A stretch of 64,000 nt of DNA, taken from positions 8,029-72,028 of the forward strand of contig JAXMBS010000025.1 of the NCBI GenBank assembly GCA_046349775.1, read 5' to 3'. Below the pieces are notes generated by a model that ran no database searches, was not told the origin of the DNA, and worked only from the letters and a program-made list of their open reading frames with translations. The translations under genes and the position numbers were made by a program. Of the stretch, positions 51,140-62,800 are shown in pieces. Position 1 is the first letter of the stretch, and every line of letters begins with the position of its first letter. This DNA comes from JAEUIG01 sp046349775. GTDB taxonomy: Bacteria > Planctomycetota > Planctomycetia > Planctomycetales > Planctomycetaceae.

Positions 51140-52319
51140 TCAGGACGCGGGCTCGCTCAGGGGATCGCCGGCGACGAGCAGCAGGTCTGCCAGGAAGCCC
51201 GGGCGAATCTGGCCGAGCTCATCGGGCCGGTCCATGGCAGCGCCGCCGTGTTTGGTCATCGACAGCAGCGCCTCCATCGGGCTGAACCCGCAGTAACGCA
51301 CCAAATGCTGCAGATCGAGGGCATTGTGGCCGTGCGGCGTCAGCCAGAAGCCGTAGTCGCCGCCGCCGAGGATTCGCACGCCACGTTTCCGCAGTTCCTT
51401 GCAGTCCCCTGAGCGGCGGCGCGCAGCTCTTCGCGGAACCCGAGCTTCTCGACCTGCTCTTCTGAAAAGGCGCCGTCGCCTCCTTCCGACGCCGTTGCCG
51501 TAAACCCCAGGTTCGGGCTGACGAACACCCAGTCCTTGTTCGCCGCCAGCATGTCGATCGCTTCTGCGTCGGCGAAGTTCGCATGGTAGATCACCTTGAT
51601 GCCGTATTTGACCGCCAGCTTTACGGCGCCGGCGCTGCGGGCATGGCAGCTCATGCGCTTCCCATGCGCGTGGACGACGTCCGCTGCAGCGGCCACCTCC
51701 GCTTCGCTCATCACCGTCGCGTGCGAGGGGCATGCGGCACGAACGTGTCGCCAGAGATCACCAATTTGACAATGTCGACCCCTTCGCGGATCAGCTCGCG
51801 CGTCACGCGGCGATAATTCTCCGGTCCGTCGACGACGATCGCCATCGACGACATGTGCGGCATATGCTCCTTCCGCATATCGCCCAAGCCGGCCGTCACG
51901 GTCAGCCACGGAGTGGCGGCGAGGATAGCGGACCCGGAATCCGGCCGGCGTTGATTTCATTGCGAATCACGACGTCGACCTGCGGCTTGGCGGCCGCCGC
52001 GCTGATGCAGCTCGTAATGCCGCAATCCAGATACAGCCGCGCGTTGTGCATCGCCAGCAGCGTCGTCTCCTCGGGCGGAATCATCCCGATTTCTTCGAGC
52101 GTCGCGGCGTTGTTGATGCTCAAGTGGGCGTGCGATTCGATCAGCCCCGGCATCAGCGTCAGGCCGTGTCCGCGCGATGACGTCGCAGCCGTCGCGCGGA
52201 ATCTGCTGCGGTGCGCGGATGACCGCGGCGATCCGCCGATTTTCCACCAGCAACTCACCGGCGAACGGATCGGTGCCGGTGCAGTCGATGATGCGGACGT
52301 CGGTGAACAGAGTTTTCAT
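51140..52319 (-). pseudogene. amidohydrolase gene with several frame breaks
   Basis: The ATG at 52319 starts KTLFTDVRIIDCTGTDPFAG. Metal-site text appears in successive fragments, and the frames change near 52170, 51900, 51710 and 51400. Fragments in order are LMPGLIESHAHLSINNAATL, LDCGITSCISAAAAKPQVDV, GVDIVKLVISGDTFVPHAP, MSCHARSAGAVKLAVKYGIK, ILGGGDYGFWLTPHGHNALD and ELGQIRPGFLADLLLVAGDP. This is an imidazolonepropionase/prolidase-like amidohydrolase. After the stop at 51140 a neighbouring frame continues RVLIDQANLKCIMKDGVF, so the true C-terminus probably reaches about 51080. It runs toward the tRNA on the other strand. Confidence 0.75.
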
Positions 52320-52368
52320 GGCGGCTGCCTTTGCCCACTCTCCGCGTGACATTTCCGCGAGACTCACT

Positions 52369-53126
52369 TCAGATCGGCGAGCAGCGCTTGGCGGCGACAC
52401 CGAGGAGCAGCGTGTCGACGCCGGCGACGATCAGGGTGTAACCGCGATCCATGAACGGCTTCACGGCGGCGGCCGTCACTCCGAAGTATCCCAGGGGCAT
52501 GTTCGCCGCCTGGCAGACGGACGTAATGCGGTCGATGGCGGCGACAACCGACGGATGATCCAGCTTGCCGGTCTGGCCGAGGCTCGCGGAGAGGTCGTAC
52601 GGTCCCAGCAGGACGGCGTCGATGCCGGGTACTTTGACGATTGAATCGATGTTTTCGGCCGCGCGCGCTTTTCGGCCTGGACGACGACCGAGATGCGGTC
52701 GTTGGCGGTATCCACGTAGTCCTGAAACGAGAGGCCATAACCAGTGCCCGCGCCAGTCCGACGCCCCGCGCACCGAGCGGCGTAGCGGGCGAAGCGGACC
52801 ACGTCGGCCGCCTGCTGTGCCGAATTGACCTGCGGCACGATCACGCCCTGCGCGCCCAGGTCCAGCACCTTTTTGATCGCGACTTCGTTCCCTTCCGGCA
52901 CGCGCACGAGGCACGCGGTGCGATCGCCCGCTGCCTGCAGAATGCCCAGCAGTTCTGCCGTTTCCAGCGGGCCGTGCTCGCCGTCGACAAACAGCCAGTC
53001 AAACCCGAGACCGGACAGAAGTTCGGCGGCCGAAGGGCAAGCCAGCGTGACCATCGTCCCGAGGAGGCGGTCGCCGCGTTTCAGGCGCGCGCGGAAGTCA
53101 GCGGTCGGGGATAGATGTTTCGGCAT
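52369..53126 (-). pseudogene. HpcH/HpaI-family aldolase gene, two frame breaks
   Basis: From the ATG at 53126 the first 120 residues are a class II HpcH/HpaI aldolase: PSAAELLSGLGFDWLFVDGE, HGPLETAELLGILQAAG, ACLVRVPEGNEVAIKKVLDL and GAQGVIVPQVNSAQQA. Near 52760 the frame changes (GYGLSFQDYVDTANDRISVV) and changes again near 52665 (ENIDSIVKVPGIDAVLLGPY, then DLSASLGQTGKLDHPSVV). The product then runs to the stop at 52369. These enzymes cleave or form 2-keto-3-deoxy sugar acids with pyruvate. It precedes the amidohydrolase on the same strand, with about 50 bases between them. Confidence 0.8.
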
Positions 53127-53165
53127 CGGAAGATTCCGGAGGGAATTCGTGGTGGAGCCTCGCGA

Positions 53166-53792
53166 CTATTTTGGATTTTCTGCCACAGTAATCCATTCCA
53201 CAATGGCGTGAGCCACATCGCTCTTAGATCCCGACCATTGGGCGAGCGTGCTGCCGTCGCCGGCCAGCAGTTCCACCGCATTGTCATCTGCGCCGATGGC
53301 AGTCGGGGCGTTCAGCAGGATCCAGTCGCAGTTCTTCCGGCGGAGCTTCTGGAGCGCGTTTTCGCGCGGATTGCGGGCTTCGAGGGCAAATCCCAGCACC
53401 CAGCGGCCGTCCTTCATTGCGCCCAGTTCGGCGAGGACATCGTCGGTTTCGATCATTTCGATCGTGACAGGCCCGCCGGTCTTGGAGATTTTTCCTTCGA
53501 CGCGTTCCTTGGGCTTGTAGTCGCAGACCGCGGCGGCGGCGATGACGCCGTCGCAACGTGGAAACACCTGCACACAGGCGTCGCGCATTTGCGATGTCGT
53601 CTCGACATTCACGACTTCGCAGCCCGCTGGCGGCGGCAGTTCGACTGGCCCACTGACGAGGACGACGTCCCAGCCGTGTGCGAGCGCGGCGGACGCGAGC
53701 GCATAACCCATGCGTCCGCTGCTGGCGTTGCTGAGGTAGCGGACGTCGTCGAGGTATTCGCGTGTCGGACCGGCAGTGATGAGGACGCGCAT
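53166..53792 (-). CDS. CoaB-like phosphopantothenoylcysteine synthetase domain protein
   Basis: The 208-residue protein matches the CoaB half of CoaBC: LITAGPTREYLDDVRYLSNA then SSGRMGYALA at the N-terminus, the middle block AAVCDYKP, and the C-terminal FALEARNPRENALQKLRRKN with the lysine-rich nucleotide region. It lacks the flavin-binding CoaC domain, so it is the stand-alone form seen in several bacteria and eukaryotes. It catalyses the CTP- or ATP-dependent joining of cysteine to 4'-phosphopantothenate in coenzyme A synthesis. The ATG at 53792 is canonical. Confidence 0.92.
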   Translation of the reverse strand: MRVLITAGPTREYLDDVRYLSNASSGRMGYALASAALAHGWDVVLVSGPVELPPPAGCEVVNVETTSQMRDACVQVFPRCDGVIAAAAVCDYKPKERVEGKISKTGGPVTIEMIETDDVLAELGAMKDGRWVLGFALEARNPRENALQKLRRKNCDWILLNAPTAIGADDNAVELLAGDGSTLAQWSGSKSDVAHAIVEWITVAENPK

Positions 53793-53813
53793 TAGATTGG
53801 TCGGTCACGCACT

Positions 53814-54677
53814 TCAGGGATGAACAAATTCGTCAGGATGAGCTTTGATGTACGCGTCGATATTCGCATACATCCTTCGCTGCTGTTTATGCCACCGATC
53901 GCCAAGCAGATTGGCAACCGTATCATAAGCGCCGATGTCCGGCGGCTCGCCTTGGTTCATCATGGTTCGCCATTCGAGCAACTTGGCGATCCAATCGTCG
54001 ATCGCCCTCGTGGCGATATCGAGAGACTCTGTCAACTTGAGTGCGCGCAACGCTTTGAGCGCCGCATTAATTGACTCGTCAAGTTGATCAGTTGCGTCGT
54101 TCGTGCGATTCCCCAGATGCCCGCCGAATCCTCCGTTGAATATACCGCCATCAAAATCCTGAATTGCAACGAGGTGCCGCAGTCCGACTGGCAACTTCGA
54201 TAGCCCCTCCTCCCTGCCTTCCAGAAACCATTCCCACGCATAAACACACGCCGGACCGGAGGGATGCGGATGACTGCGAATGAGCGATCTGGTGATTCCG
54301 TCCCGGAGTCCATCTCCGACGATGCACGACAGCTCCACTTCTAGAGCCGGCAAAGTCGTTTGCACGTCGTCCCACAAAGTGTCGTTATCCGTCGCGTCAT
54401 AGCGCTCGAGAAGCTCGGGCGACCACCGTTGGATTCGTGACCATGGCAAGTCCGAGTACTGCTGCTTTATGCCAGACGGCGTCGCCGCTGCAGCTCGCCC
54501 GATGCATTCCAGAATCTGCACGATTTCGAGATTCCATTGTCGATCGGAATCCAGATCGCTTCGTACCCTGCCGGGGATGAGCGCGCGTGCCTCAGTCACA
54601 AATTTGAACATCGCCTTGAGCGTGGCGGGATCGACGTACGGCTCGGCACATGTGCCCTCATAATTCAGCAGCTTCAT
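53814..54677 (-). CDS. DUF4375-like protein
   Basis: The protein has 287 residues. The second half resembles DUF4375 proteins: LRHLVAIQDFDGGIFNGGFG with the conserved N-G-G-F, the helix INAALKALRALKLTESLDIA, then AIDDWIAKLLEWRTMM and the end NIDAYIKAHPDEFV. The first 130 residues are unassigned and helical. The function of the family is not known. It lies 21 bases upstream of the CoaB-like gene on the same strand. Codon usage looks less GC-biased than its neighbours. Confidence 0.65.
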   Translation of the reverse strand: MKLLNYEGTCAEPYVDPATLKAMFKFVTEARALIPGRVRSDLDSDRQWNLEIVQILECIGRAAAATPSGIKQQYSDLPWSRIQRWSPELLERYDATDNDTLWDDVQTTLPALEVELSCIVGDGLRDGITRSLIRSHPHPSGPACVYAWEWFLEGREEGLSKLPVGLRHLVAIQDFDGGIFNGGFGGHLGNRTNDATDQLDESINAALKALRALKLTESLDIATRAIDDWIAKLLEWRTMMNQGEPPDIGAYDTVANLLGDRWHKQQRRMYANIDAYIKAHPDEFVHP

Positions 54678-54693
54678 AGCTGTATTCGACCGA

Positions 54694-55791
54694 TCACTTC
54701 ACCCGCGCCAGCTTCCACACGTCGCTCGTCATGTTGTTCCCGGCGACCACCCACAGGGCGTCATTGTACACGTAAATGCTCGACGCGTGTCGCGGCGCCC
54801 AGGATGTGTTGGGGACTTCGTGCCATGTCGCGCCGTCTGCCGAGCGCCAAACATCGCTGCGGTTGCCTTTGCCGTCGTAGCCTTCGAGCACCCACAGCTG
54901 GTCGTCGAACACCGCCACGTCGTGATACTGTCGGGGATGCCAGCCGGCGTCCCTGGTATGCAGTTTCCAGTGCTCGCCGTCGTCGGTGCTCCAGACGTCG
55001 TTGTAGAAGTTCCGCTGCGGAGTTGTCGGCGTGTCGTACGTCCCGCCTCCCAGCATCCACACGCGATCGTGGAACACCGCCGCGCCGCCGATCATCCCCC
55101 GTGTTGTCCAGCACGGTTCGACGGGCGTCACCTCCGTCCAGTTCTTGCCGTCGGAACTCGTCCAGACGTCGCGATAGAACCTTTCCTCGCCGCCGCCGAA
55201 CGCCGGCATCGTCTGACCGCCGATCACCCACAACCGATCTTTGTAGGCCACGGTGTAATGCAGTGCGCGCGGCCCCCACGGCACGCTGTCGGTCACCAGC
55301 GACCATTTCTCGCCGTCAGCGGAGTTCCAGACGTCGTTCTGATAGTGCCGCTGATTGGCGTCGCCGCCGATGATCCACATCTTGTCACCCAACACGGCAT
55401 AGCCGGCCGTGTGGCGGCCTTCCCAGTCCGATTTTGGATCGAACTGCTTATTCAAGAACGCATTCGGCTTGCGCAACGTCCACGTGGCGCCGTCGGTACT
55501 GCTCCAGACTTCGTTGTTGCAGATCAACGGGAAATGCGCCTTGTCGCGGGGGTTCCAACCGCCGAGGAACCACATCTGATCGTGAAACACCAGCGCGCCG
55601 GCGCCGTCGCGAGGCGCGAATTGCGCTTCGGCCGTGACTTCGAGCCAGCGATAGGTCCGCTCGGCGACCGGGACTTCTGCGTCCACCTCCGAGGCAGACT
55701 GGAGGAGCACCGTGAAACACGCGAATGCAGCGAAACCATTTGATTGGCGAATCATGCGGAGGTTTCTTCTATCGCAAACGCCGGTGTTCAT
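54694..55791 (-). CDS. secreted Kelch-type beta-propeller protein
   Basis: The ATG at 55791 overlaps the TGA of the MFS gene (ATGA), which decides the start. The product has 365 residues. After a signal segment (FAAFACFTVLLQSASEVDA) come six to seven Kelch/galactose-oxidase-like blades, each reading roughly D-x-x-W-x-x-G-G and W-S-S-T-D-G-x-x-W: LVFHDQMWFLGGWNP, VWSSTDGATWTL, DVWNSADGEKW, DVWTSSDGKNW and DVWSTDDGEHW. Blades of this type bind sugars in NanM-like mutarotases, but no catalytic residues can be named. Coupling to an MFS transporter suggests a sugar or sugar-acid uptake pair. Confidence 0.85.
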   Translation of the reverse strand: MNTGVCDRRNLRMIRQSNGFAAFACFTVLLQSASEVDAEVPVAERTYRWLEVTAEAQFAPRDGAGALVFHDQMWFLGGWNPRDKAHFPLICNNEVWSSTDGATWTLRKPNAFLNKQFDPKSDWEGRHTAGYAVLGDKMWIIGGDANQRHYQNDVWNSADGEKWSLVTDSVPWGPRALHYTVAYKDRLWVIGGQTMPAFGGGEERFYRDVWTSSDGKNWTEVTPVEPCWTTRGMIGGAAVFHDRVWMLGGGTYDTPTTPQRNFYNDVWSTDDGEHWKLHTRDAGWHPRQYHDVAVFDDQLWVLEGYDGKGNRSDVWRSADGATWHEVPNTSWAPRHASSIYVYNDALWVVAGNNMTSDVWKLARVK

Positions 55792-57161
55792 GAGTCGGGA
55801 TTTGGCGCGCTGGATGCAGTGTGATCGGGTTCGAGCAGACGCGTCCGGTACAGCGACCAGCAGATGCTGCCAACCAGCAGCATCAGCTCGTACACGATGA
55901 ACACAGGATCCCAGAGCTCGCGTCCTTTGAGGCCGAGCGCTTCGCGGCGCCCGATGTACGCTCCCACGAAGTATTGCGACGCCGCGGCGCCCAGCATGCC
56001 CGACATGTTGATCAGTCCGAAGATCGCGCCGACGTGCCGCCCGCTCATGTGGATCGTGCAGGACCAGAACAGCGGGTTCGAGCTCTGCGCACAGGCGTAG
56101 GAGAGTACCGTTAGCGGCACCAGCGACCAGACGTGCTGGCTGTGCGCTCCCAGCCACAGGCAGGTCGACGCCGCCGCGAACACCAGGCCCCCCTGCATAC
56201 GGATCGCCCGGTCACGGTGGGCAGCCTGGCGGAATGAGCGCTCGGTCAACAGCCCTCCGCACAACATTCCCAAGGCGCCTCCCAGGTACAGCGTCGACGT
56301 GAACCACGCGGACTGCAGGTTCGTGAATTGCCGCGCCTCTTCGAGATAACTCGGAATCCAGGAAAAGTAGAAGTAGGAGTTGAACGAACCGCAAATCATC
56401 GTCCCGCACAGCGCCCAGATACTGCGGTTCCGCACGACCAGTTCCCAGGGGATCGGATCATGCTTCGACACGGGGACCGCCCGGGAACTCCCGATCCACT
56501 CACGTTCGCTGGCGTTCACGGCCGGATGTGCGGCAGGGTCATCCCGAAACCACGCGTGGAATGCGATGGCCCACACGACGCCGAGGACGCCGAACGTGAG
56601 GAACATCCAGCGCCAGCCGAACCACTCCAGCAGATAACCGGCGACCGGCATCGCCACAATCAACCCGACCTGGGACGCCGCGAGCAGAAAGCCTTGCGCG
56701 CGCGCACGTTCGCCGTCCGGAAACCAACGCGCGAGGACGCGTGCCGTGTTGGGAAACGCCCCTGCTTCCCCCATGCCGAACAGAAACCGCACCACCAGCA
56801 ACTGCCAGAACCCGAAGCATGCGCCGGTCAGCGCGGTGAAGAACGACCAGCACACGGCGATCCGTGGCAGCACCCGCCGCGGCCCGATCCGGTCCCCCCA
56901 GCGGCCGACCGGGATTTCAAAGATGCCATAGGCGATGGTGAAGGCCACCATCACCAGCGAAATCCGTTCGCTCGAGATGCCAAGTTCCGACCGAATCGTC
57001 GGCACCGCTTTGCTGAAGCAGATGCGATCGATGTACAGGACCGCCGACAAGCCGCATAGAAACGCCAGCGCGACCCAGCGGACGCGCGTCGCCGTCTGAC
57101 CCGGCGGCGGTTCAATCCGCGTTTCCGGCGCGGCTTCTGAAAGTTGGGTGGCTTCGCTCAC
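55788..57161 (-). CDS. MFS transporter, anion:cation symporter-like
   Basis: With the GTG at 57161 (GGAG ten bases upstream) the protein has 457 residues and twelve predicted helices. The opening WVALAFLCGLSAVLYIDRIC, the loop-2 signature GRWGDRIGPRR and the helix 4 text FLFGMGEAGAFPNTARVLAR are typical of the ACS (hexuronate/phthalate/sialate-like) family of the major facilitator superfamily. An upstream ATG at 57272 would add a Pro-rich unstructured stretch and has no ribosome site. The stop overlaps the start of the Kelch gene. Substrate class is inferred as an organic or sugar acid anion. Confidence 0.9.
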   Translation of the reverse strand: MSEATQLSEAAPETRIEPPPGQTATRVRWVALAFLCGLSAVLYIDRICFSKAVPTIRSELGISSERISLVMVAFTIAYGIFEIPVGRWGDRIGPRRVLPRIAVCWSFFTALTGACFGFWQLLVVRFLFGMGEAGAFPNTARVLARWFPDGERARAQGFLLAASQVGLIVAMPVAGYLLEWFGWRWMFLTFGVLGVVWAIAFHAWFRDDPAAHPAVNASEREWIGSSRAVPVSKHDPIPWELVVRNRSIWALCGTMICGSFNSYFYFSWIPSYLEEARQFTNLQSAWFTSTLYLGGALGMLCGGLLTERSFRQAAHRDRAIRMQGGLVFAAASTCLWLGAHSQHVWSLVPLTVLSYACAQSSNPLFWSCTIHMSGRHVGAIFGLINMSGMLGAAASQYFVGAYIGRREALGLKGRELWDPVFIVYELMLLVGSICWSLYRTRLLEPDHTASSAPNPDS

Positions 57162-57340
57162 GATCGGCAGACTCCGGGGCTTTGAGCGCGTCCGCGCCAG
57201 AATACCCGCGACGCGCCGCCGAGGGAAATCGTCACCGTTCGCAGTGGGAACCACGGCATACGTGGAATCCATTGAAGGAAGTGAAGGGAACCGCGAATGA
57301 ACGCGACTCGCGAGCGAATGAAACGACAAAGACATTGAGA

Positions 57341-57403
57341 AACCACAAAGACACCAAGAGCACGAAGAAGCAAACTCCTGGCGTCCTTGGTGACTTTGTG
57401 GTT
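57341..57403. repeat. inverted repeat, CCACAAAGACACCAAG type
   Basis: Two 18-base arms (57341-57358 and 57386-57403) are inverted copies with one mismatch around a 27-base loop. The word AACCACAAAGACACCAAG is known to me as a dispersed repeat in many bacterial genomes. It lies upstream of the MFS gene. Confidence 0.65.
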
Positions 57404-57593
57404 CGACTCCTGCACGCGACAGCGGGAATCTCCGTCGATGCACGGTACTGCAAAGTGAATTGCCTGCGTTTACCCGCCCTTCCGTTTCTTACGCGTATTC
57501 CGTGGCTTCTATCGACCTGCCCGAATCCTGAATCCCTACTATGCCGTGGTCCAACAGCCTCATAGACTGGGCGGTTGACACACGAAATACTCC

Positions 57594-59102
<1,509 letters not shown>

Positions 59103-59142
59103 TGAGAGAGGTTAGCGCCTGCAAGTCAGAGGTGGCAATCAA

Positions 59143-59868
59143 ATGAAATACTTCGCGCTGATCGTCTTGATTGCATTCGTCGTCGGCTTGCTGCGGTTGC
59201 TGCGCCGGTCCCCACTCACAAATCTGCTCGGGCCAAAGCCTCTGAAGGAGATCGACACCACGCCCGACAAGCCCGTGGCGTTCGGGTACAAAATGAGCTG
59301 GCTTGCGGTTCGTGCGTCTGAACCGAGCGAAGTCATCGCGTCTCTGACGATCGACAAGGTGCAGCCCGCCAACTGGGCCACCGGCGTCGATGCCGCCTAT
59401 GACGGGCATACGTTCATTTCGCCGTCGATCGACGGATGGGTGTTCGTTCTCTCACACCGTCTCCCCGAACTGGGTCATGAGCCGGCTGTCGAGAAGTGGA
59501 CGTCAATCATGCGAAGATTGTCCACCACCCATGGAGAAGCCCAATACTTCGGAACTCATCGCGTGTCTGGATTCGTGGCGTGGTCGCGCTGGCGAAGCGG
59601 CAGCGAGGAGCGGGCCTTTGCCTATGGCGATGAAACGCTTGTTGATCGCGGATCGCGAACCCCGGGGGAAATCGAGCTGAACCACGACTACTTCGACTCA
59701 AATTCGCCGGAGGCGAAAGACGATGCCTATTGGGAGCGAACGGACCTGGAACATCCCGACGAAGAGCACGTCATGGAAGTCGCCGGGAAATGGAGTATCA
59801 ATCCGCAGTCACTGGAAGCGCGCACAACGCCGCTGGGATGCGGCTACATTGGGCTGATCCGCACCTGA
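59143..59868 (+). CDS. membrane-anchored hypothetical protein
   Basis: The protein has 241 residues. One membrane helix (YFALIVLIAFVVGLLRLL) lies at the N-terminus. The rest is soluble, with the recognisable string of W and Y residues HGEAQYFGTHRVSGFVAWSR and AFAYGDETLVDRGSRTPGEI, but I cannot name a family. It starts 40 bases after the NTPase gene on the same strand, so the two are probably transcribed together. It is convergent with the giant gene on the minus strand, with stop codons only seven bases apart. Confidence 0.6.
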   Translation: MKYFALIVLIAFVVGLLRLLRRSPLTNLLGPKPLKEIDTTPDKPVAFGYKMSWLAVRASEPSEVIASLTIDKVQPANWATGVDAAYDGHTFISPSIDGWVFVLSHRLPELGHEPAVEKWTSIMRRLSTTHGEAQYFGTHRVSGFVAWSRWRSGSEERAFAYGDETLVDRGSRTPGEIELNHDYFDSNSPEAKDDAYWERTDLEHPDEEHVMEVAGKWSINPQSLEARTTPLGCGYIGLIRT

Positions 59869-59875
59869 TCGCCGC

Positions 59876-62800
59876 CTACTCTTCGTCCGTGACCCCCGAA
59901 ATCAACTCGAAGTACAGCTCGATCGCGGAGCGGTATTTCGGCGGCGGGGTCTGGCCGCGGGACTGCATGAGGCTGTCGTCGAGCCGGGACTGGAGCGTAT
60001 TCCAGCGGGGATTCACCGGCCGCGCTCGCCCGTTCTGCTGATTCGCAGCCGCGGCCGCCAGCGCGGCCTCCAGGCGGCGTCGCTGATCGTCGGCCGATTT
60101 CTGCAGTCGCCCGGCGCGCTGCTGCGCACTTTGCGATTGCGCGAGGGCGCCGGCCGCCATGGAGCCCCCCATGCCGCTACCGCTGTTTTTTCCCGGCGAC
60201 AGCCAGTCCCGAACGATCGACAGGTTGCTCGGACGGCAGCAGGGAATGCCGAGCCCTTCTGCGGCGAGTTTTTCGTCTTCCAGCATGGCCAGCAGTTCGT
60301 CGAGGCTGGGGGGCGTCGCGCCGTCCAGCGAGGGCTTCGTGTTCGCCGGCAGCGAATCGAGATAGTCGATGATCGCCTGTTGCAGCTTGTCAAACTGCTC
60401 CTCGGCCTTCGCGAACGTCGCCACGGCCTGCGTCTGCTGCACGAGCGCGATCGCCGTCACGTGGTCTTGCAGGGCCGCCTCGGCCGTCGCCTGCTGGATC
60501 AGAAGTTCGGCCTCCAGCGTCTGGATCAGGTCTTTCGCCAGCTGGCCGATCTCCGGCGTGAGGCCGGCCATCCAGGATTTCAGATTCGCAATCTTGTTCG
60601 TGAGTTCCGCCGTGTCGCTGGTGACGTCCGTCTGATCGATGAGCGCGACCATGCCTGCGTCCTGCTGGTCGGCAGCTTCCACTTTGCGCAACCAGCCCGA
60701 TACGGCCGTCGTCAGCTTGCCGACCTCGGCGAGGCGGTTGGTCACGTGCGTAGTCAGCTTTGTGTGTCCCGGCCGGCCATCGGTCAGGGTCGGCAGCGTG
60801 TTCTGCAGTTCTCCCAGGAGTTCGTACAGGCGCTGGCCGTGATTGGGCGATTCGGCCTTCGGCTGGCTGTCGCCGGGCTGATCCTGCGGTGGAGAGGCCG
60901 GCGCGTCGTCGGTCACGGGCGCAGGCGCGGACTTGTCATCGACTCCGGCGCTCGGCTCAGCCGTCGCAGGGTCTACAGGAGCGACGACGGCCGCCACGGC
61001 CAATTGGTCGGCCGTGATCGCGAGTTCCTGGTACAGCCGGTGCACCGGTTGGACGGCCACATCGCTGATTCGCATATCCTTGGGCAGCCAGGTTTCGAAG
61101 TTTTCCAGCATCACCGCCGCCTGCTGCGTGATCTCGACGGCTTCGAGCGCCTGCCGGGCCTGCTGGGACTCCAGCAGTCCCTTCTCCAGGTCGGGCGTTT
61201 CCAGCCGCGACTTCGTTTCTCCCTGCAGCTCCGCCTGCCGCCGGGCGAGGAGCGTCAACTGGTCGCGGAGGCTGTCGGCATCGAGCCGCGCCTGCGACAT
61301 GAACCGCCGCAGCAGTTCGGGGTGCTCCGCGAGCACTTTCGCCAATTCGGCCTGCACATCGCGCTTTTTCTCCAGCAGCGCCTTCAGCTTGTTGCGGAAT
61401 TCCTCGTCGAGTTCCAGTTCCAGGTACTTCCGCTGCTTGGGATTGAGGTTGGGCCGCGAGCTGCCGAGCAGCTTGAACGTGTCTTCGATGAACACCTGAT
61501 GCATCTTGGAGACATGCGTCATCGCCTCCGAGATCTTGAAATTGATTTTCGCATCTTCGTACGTACGCGACAGCCGCGCCAGCAGTTCGCGGGCCCGGCG
61601 AATATGGAACAGCGAAGTCTTCAGTTCGTCGGTACGCTGCTCCGCGGGCGACTGTCCCACGCTCTGCAGGATGCCGCGCGCGACGACGATGTGCCGCTCG
61701 TCGATCTCGGCGAGTTGCAGGCCCATGAAGGCATACGGCGTCCCCGCGCTTTTCGTCGCCAATTCGACGGCGACGTCGCTGGCCGTTGTCAAATGCCCAG
61801 CGGCCTTGCGCGTCCCGACGATGTGCGGCTCACCCCAGGCAGTCCCGCGCGAGAGATCGTCGAATGCGCCTTGGTCTTCACCCTCCGCACTCTTCAATGC
61901 AGTCTCCATCCGGGCCAGGAATTCTTCAATCGCGAGCTCGAGCTTCTCGCGCATCTGTCCCGCAAACGAGCCGGCCCATTCGTCGATCTTGACGTTCATC
62001 GGCTTGCAACTGGAGCACTGGCCGAGGTTCAGTTGCCGGCGCTGCATGTTGTCTCCCGGCTTGGGCGCTCCCTCCATCTTGCCGCCGGGCGACGGCTGGT
62101 TCGGCTTCGCGTTGGCCGCCGTCTTTGAATTCTGCGACGAACTGCTGGAGGACGATTTCGACGCGGATGCCGCGGTCTTCGCAGCGTCCTGTGCAGTCTT
62201 CCCTGCAGAGTCGGCCGGCTTCTGTGTCTCCCCTGCCGTGGCGAGTTGATTGGGATTCTCAGACGCCTTCTGTGTTTCGTCGCCGTTCGCCACCTGATTC
62301 TGATTCTCAGACGGTTGTTGCGGTTCGCCGTTTTGCGGATCACCGTTCTGGGGCTGAGAACTCTCGGCCGTCTGCGGTGCAGAGGGGGACGCATTCTGCC
62401 GGCTCTCTCCGGCGCTGTCTTTCGTGTCAAACACGCGGACCGAGTAGCTGAGGCTGGCTCCCTGCTTGAGGTCGAACTCCTTGAGATCGAGCGCGACGCG
62501 CCCCTGGACGTCCGGCTGGCGCTTCTGGTCCCCCAGCGGGATTTCGACCACTTTCAGCGGCGCGCCTTCGGGGTGCGCCGCATCGGTCACGACCAGTTCG
62601 GCCCGCGCGATGCCGAAATCATCTTTGGCGGTGAACTCGATCTCGATGTCGTCATCCGGCCGGACGACCGAGTCCGATTCCGGGCTGACGATCGCCACCG
62701 ACGGGAACTGGTCCTGATAGACGATGATCTGGCACGTCGGCGGCTCATCGTTGGCGAGACCGTGCCGGCTCACGAGCCGCGGCGAGAATGCAAAGTCCTC

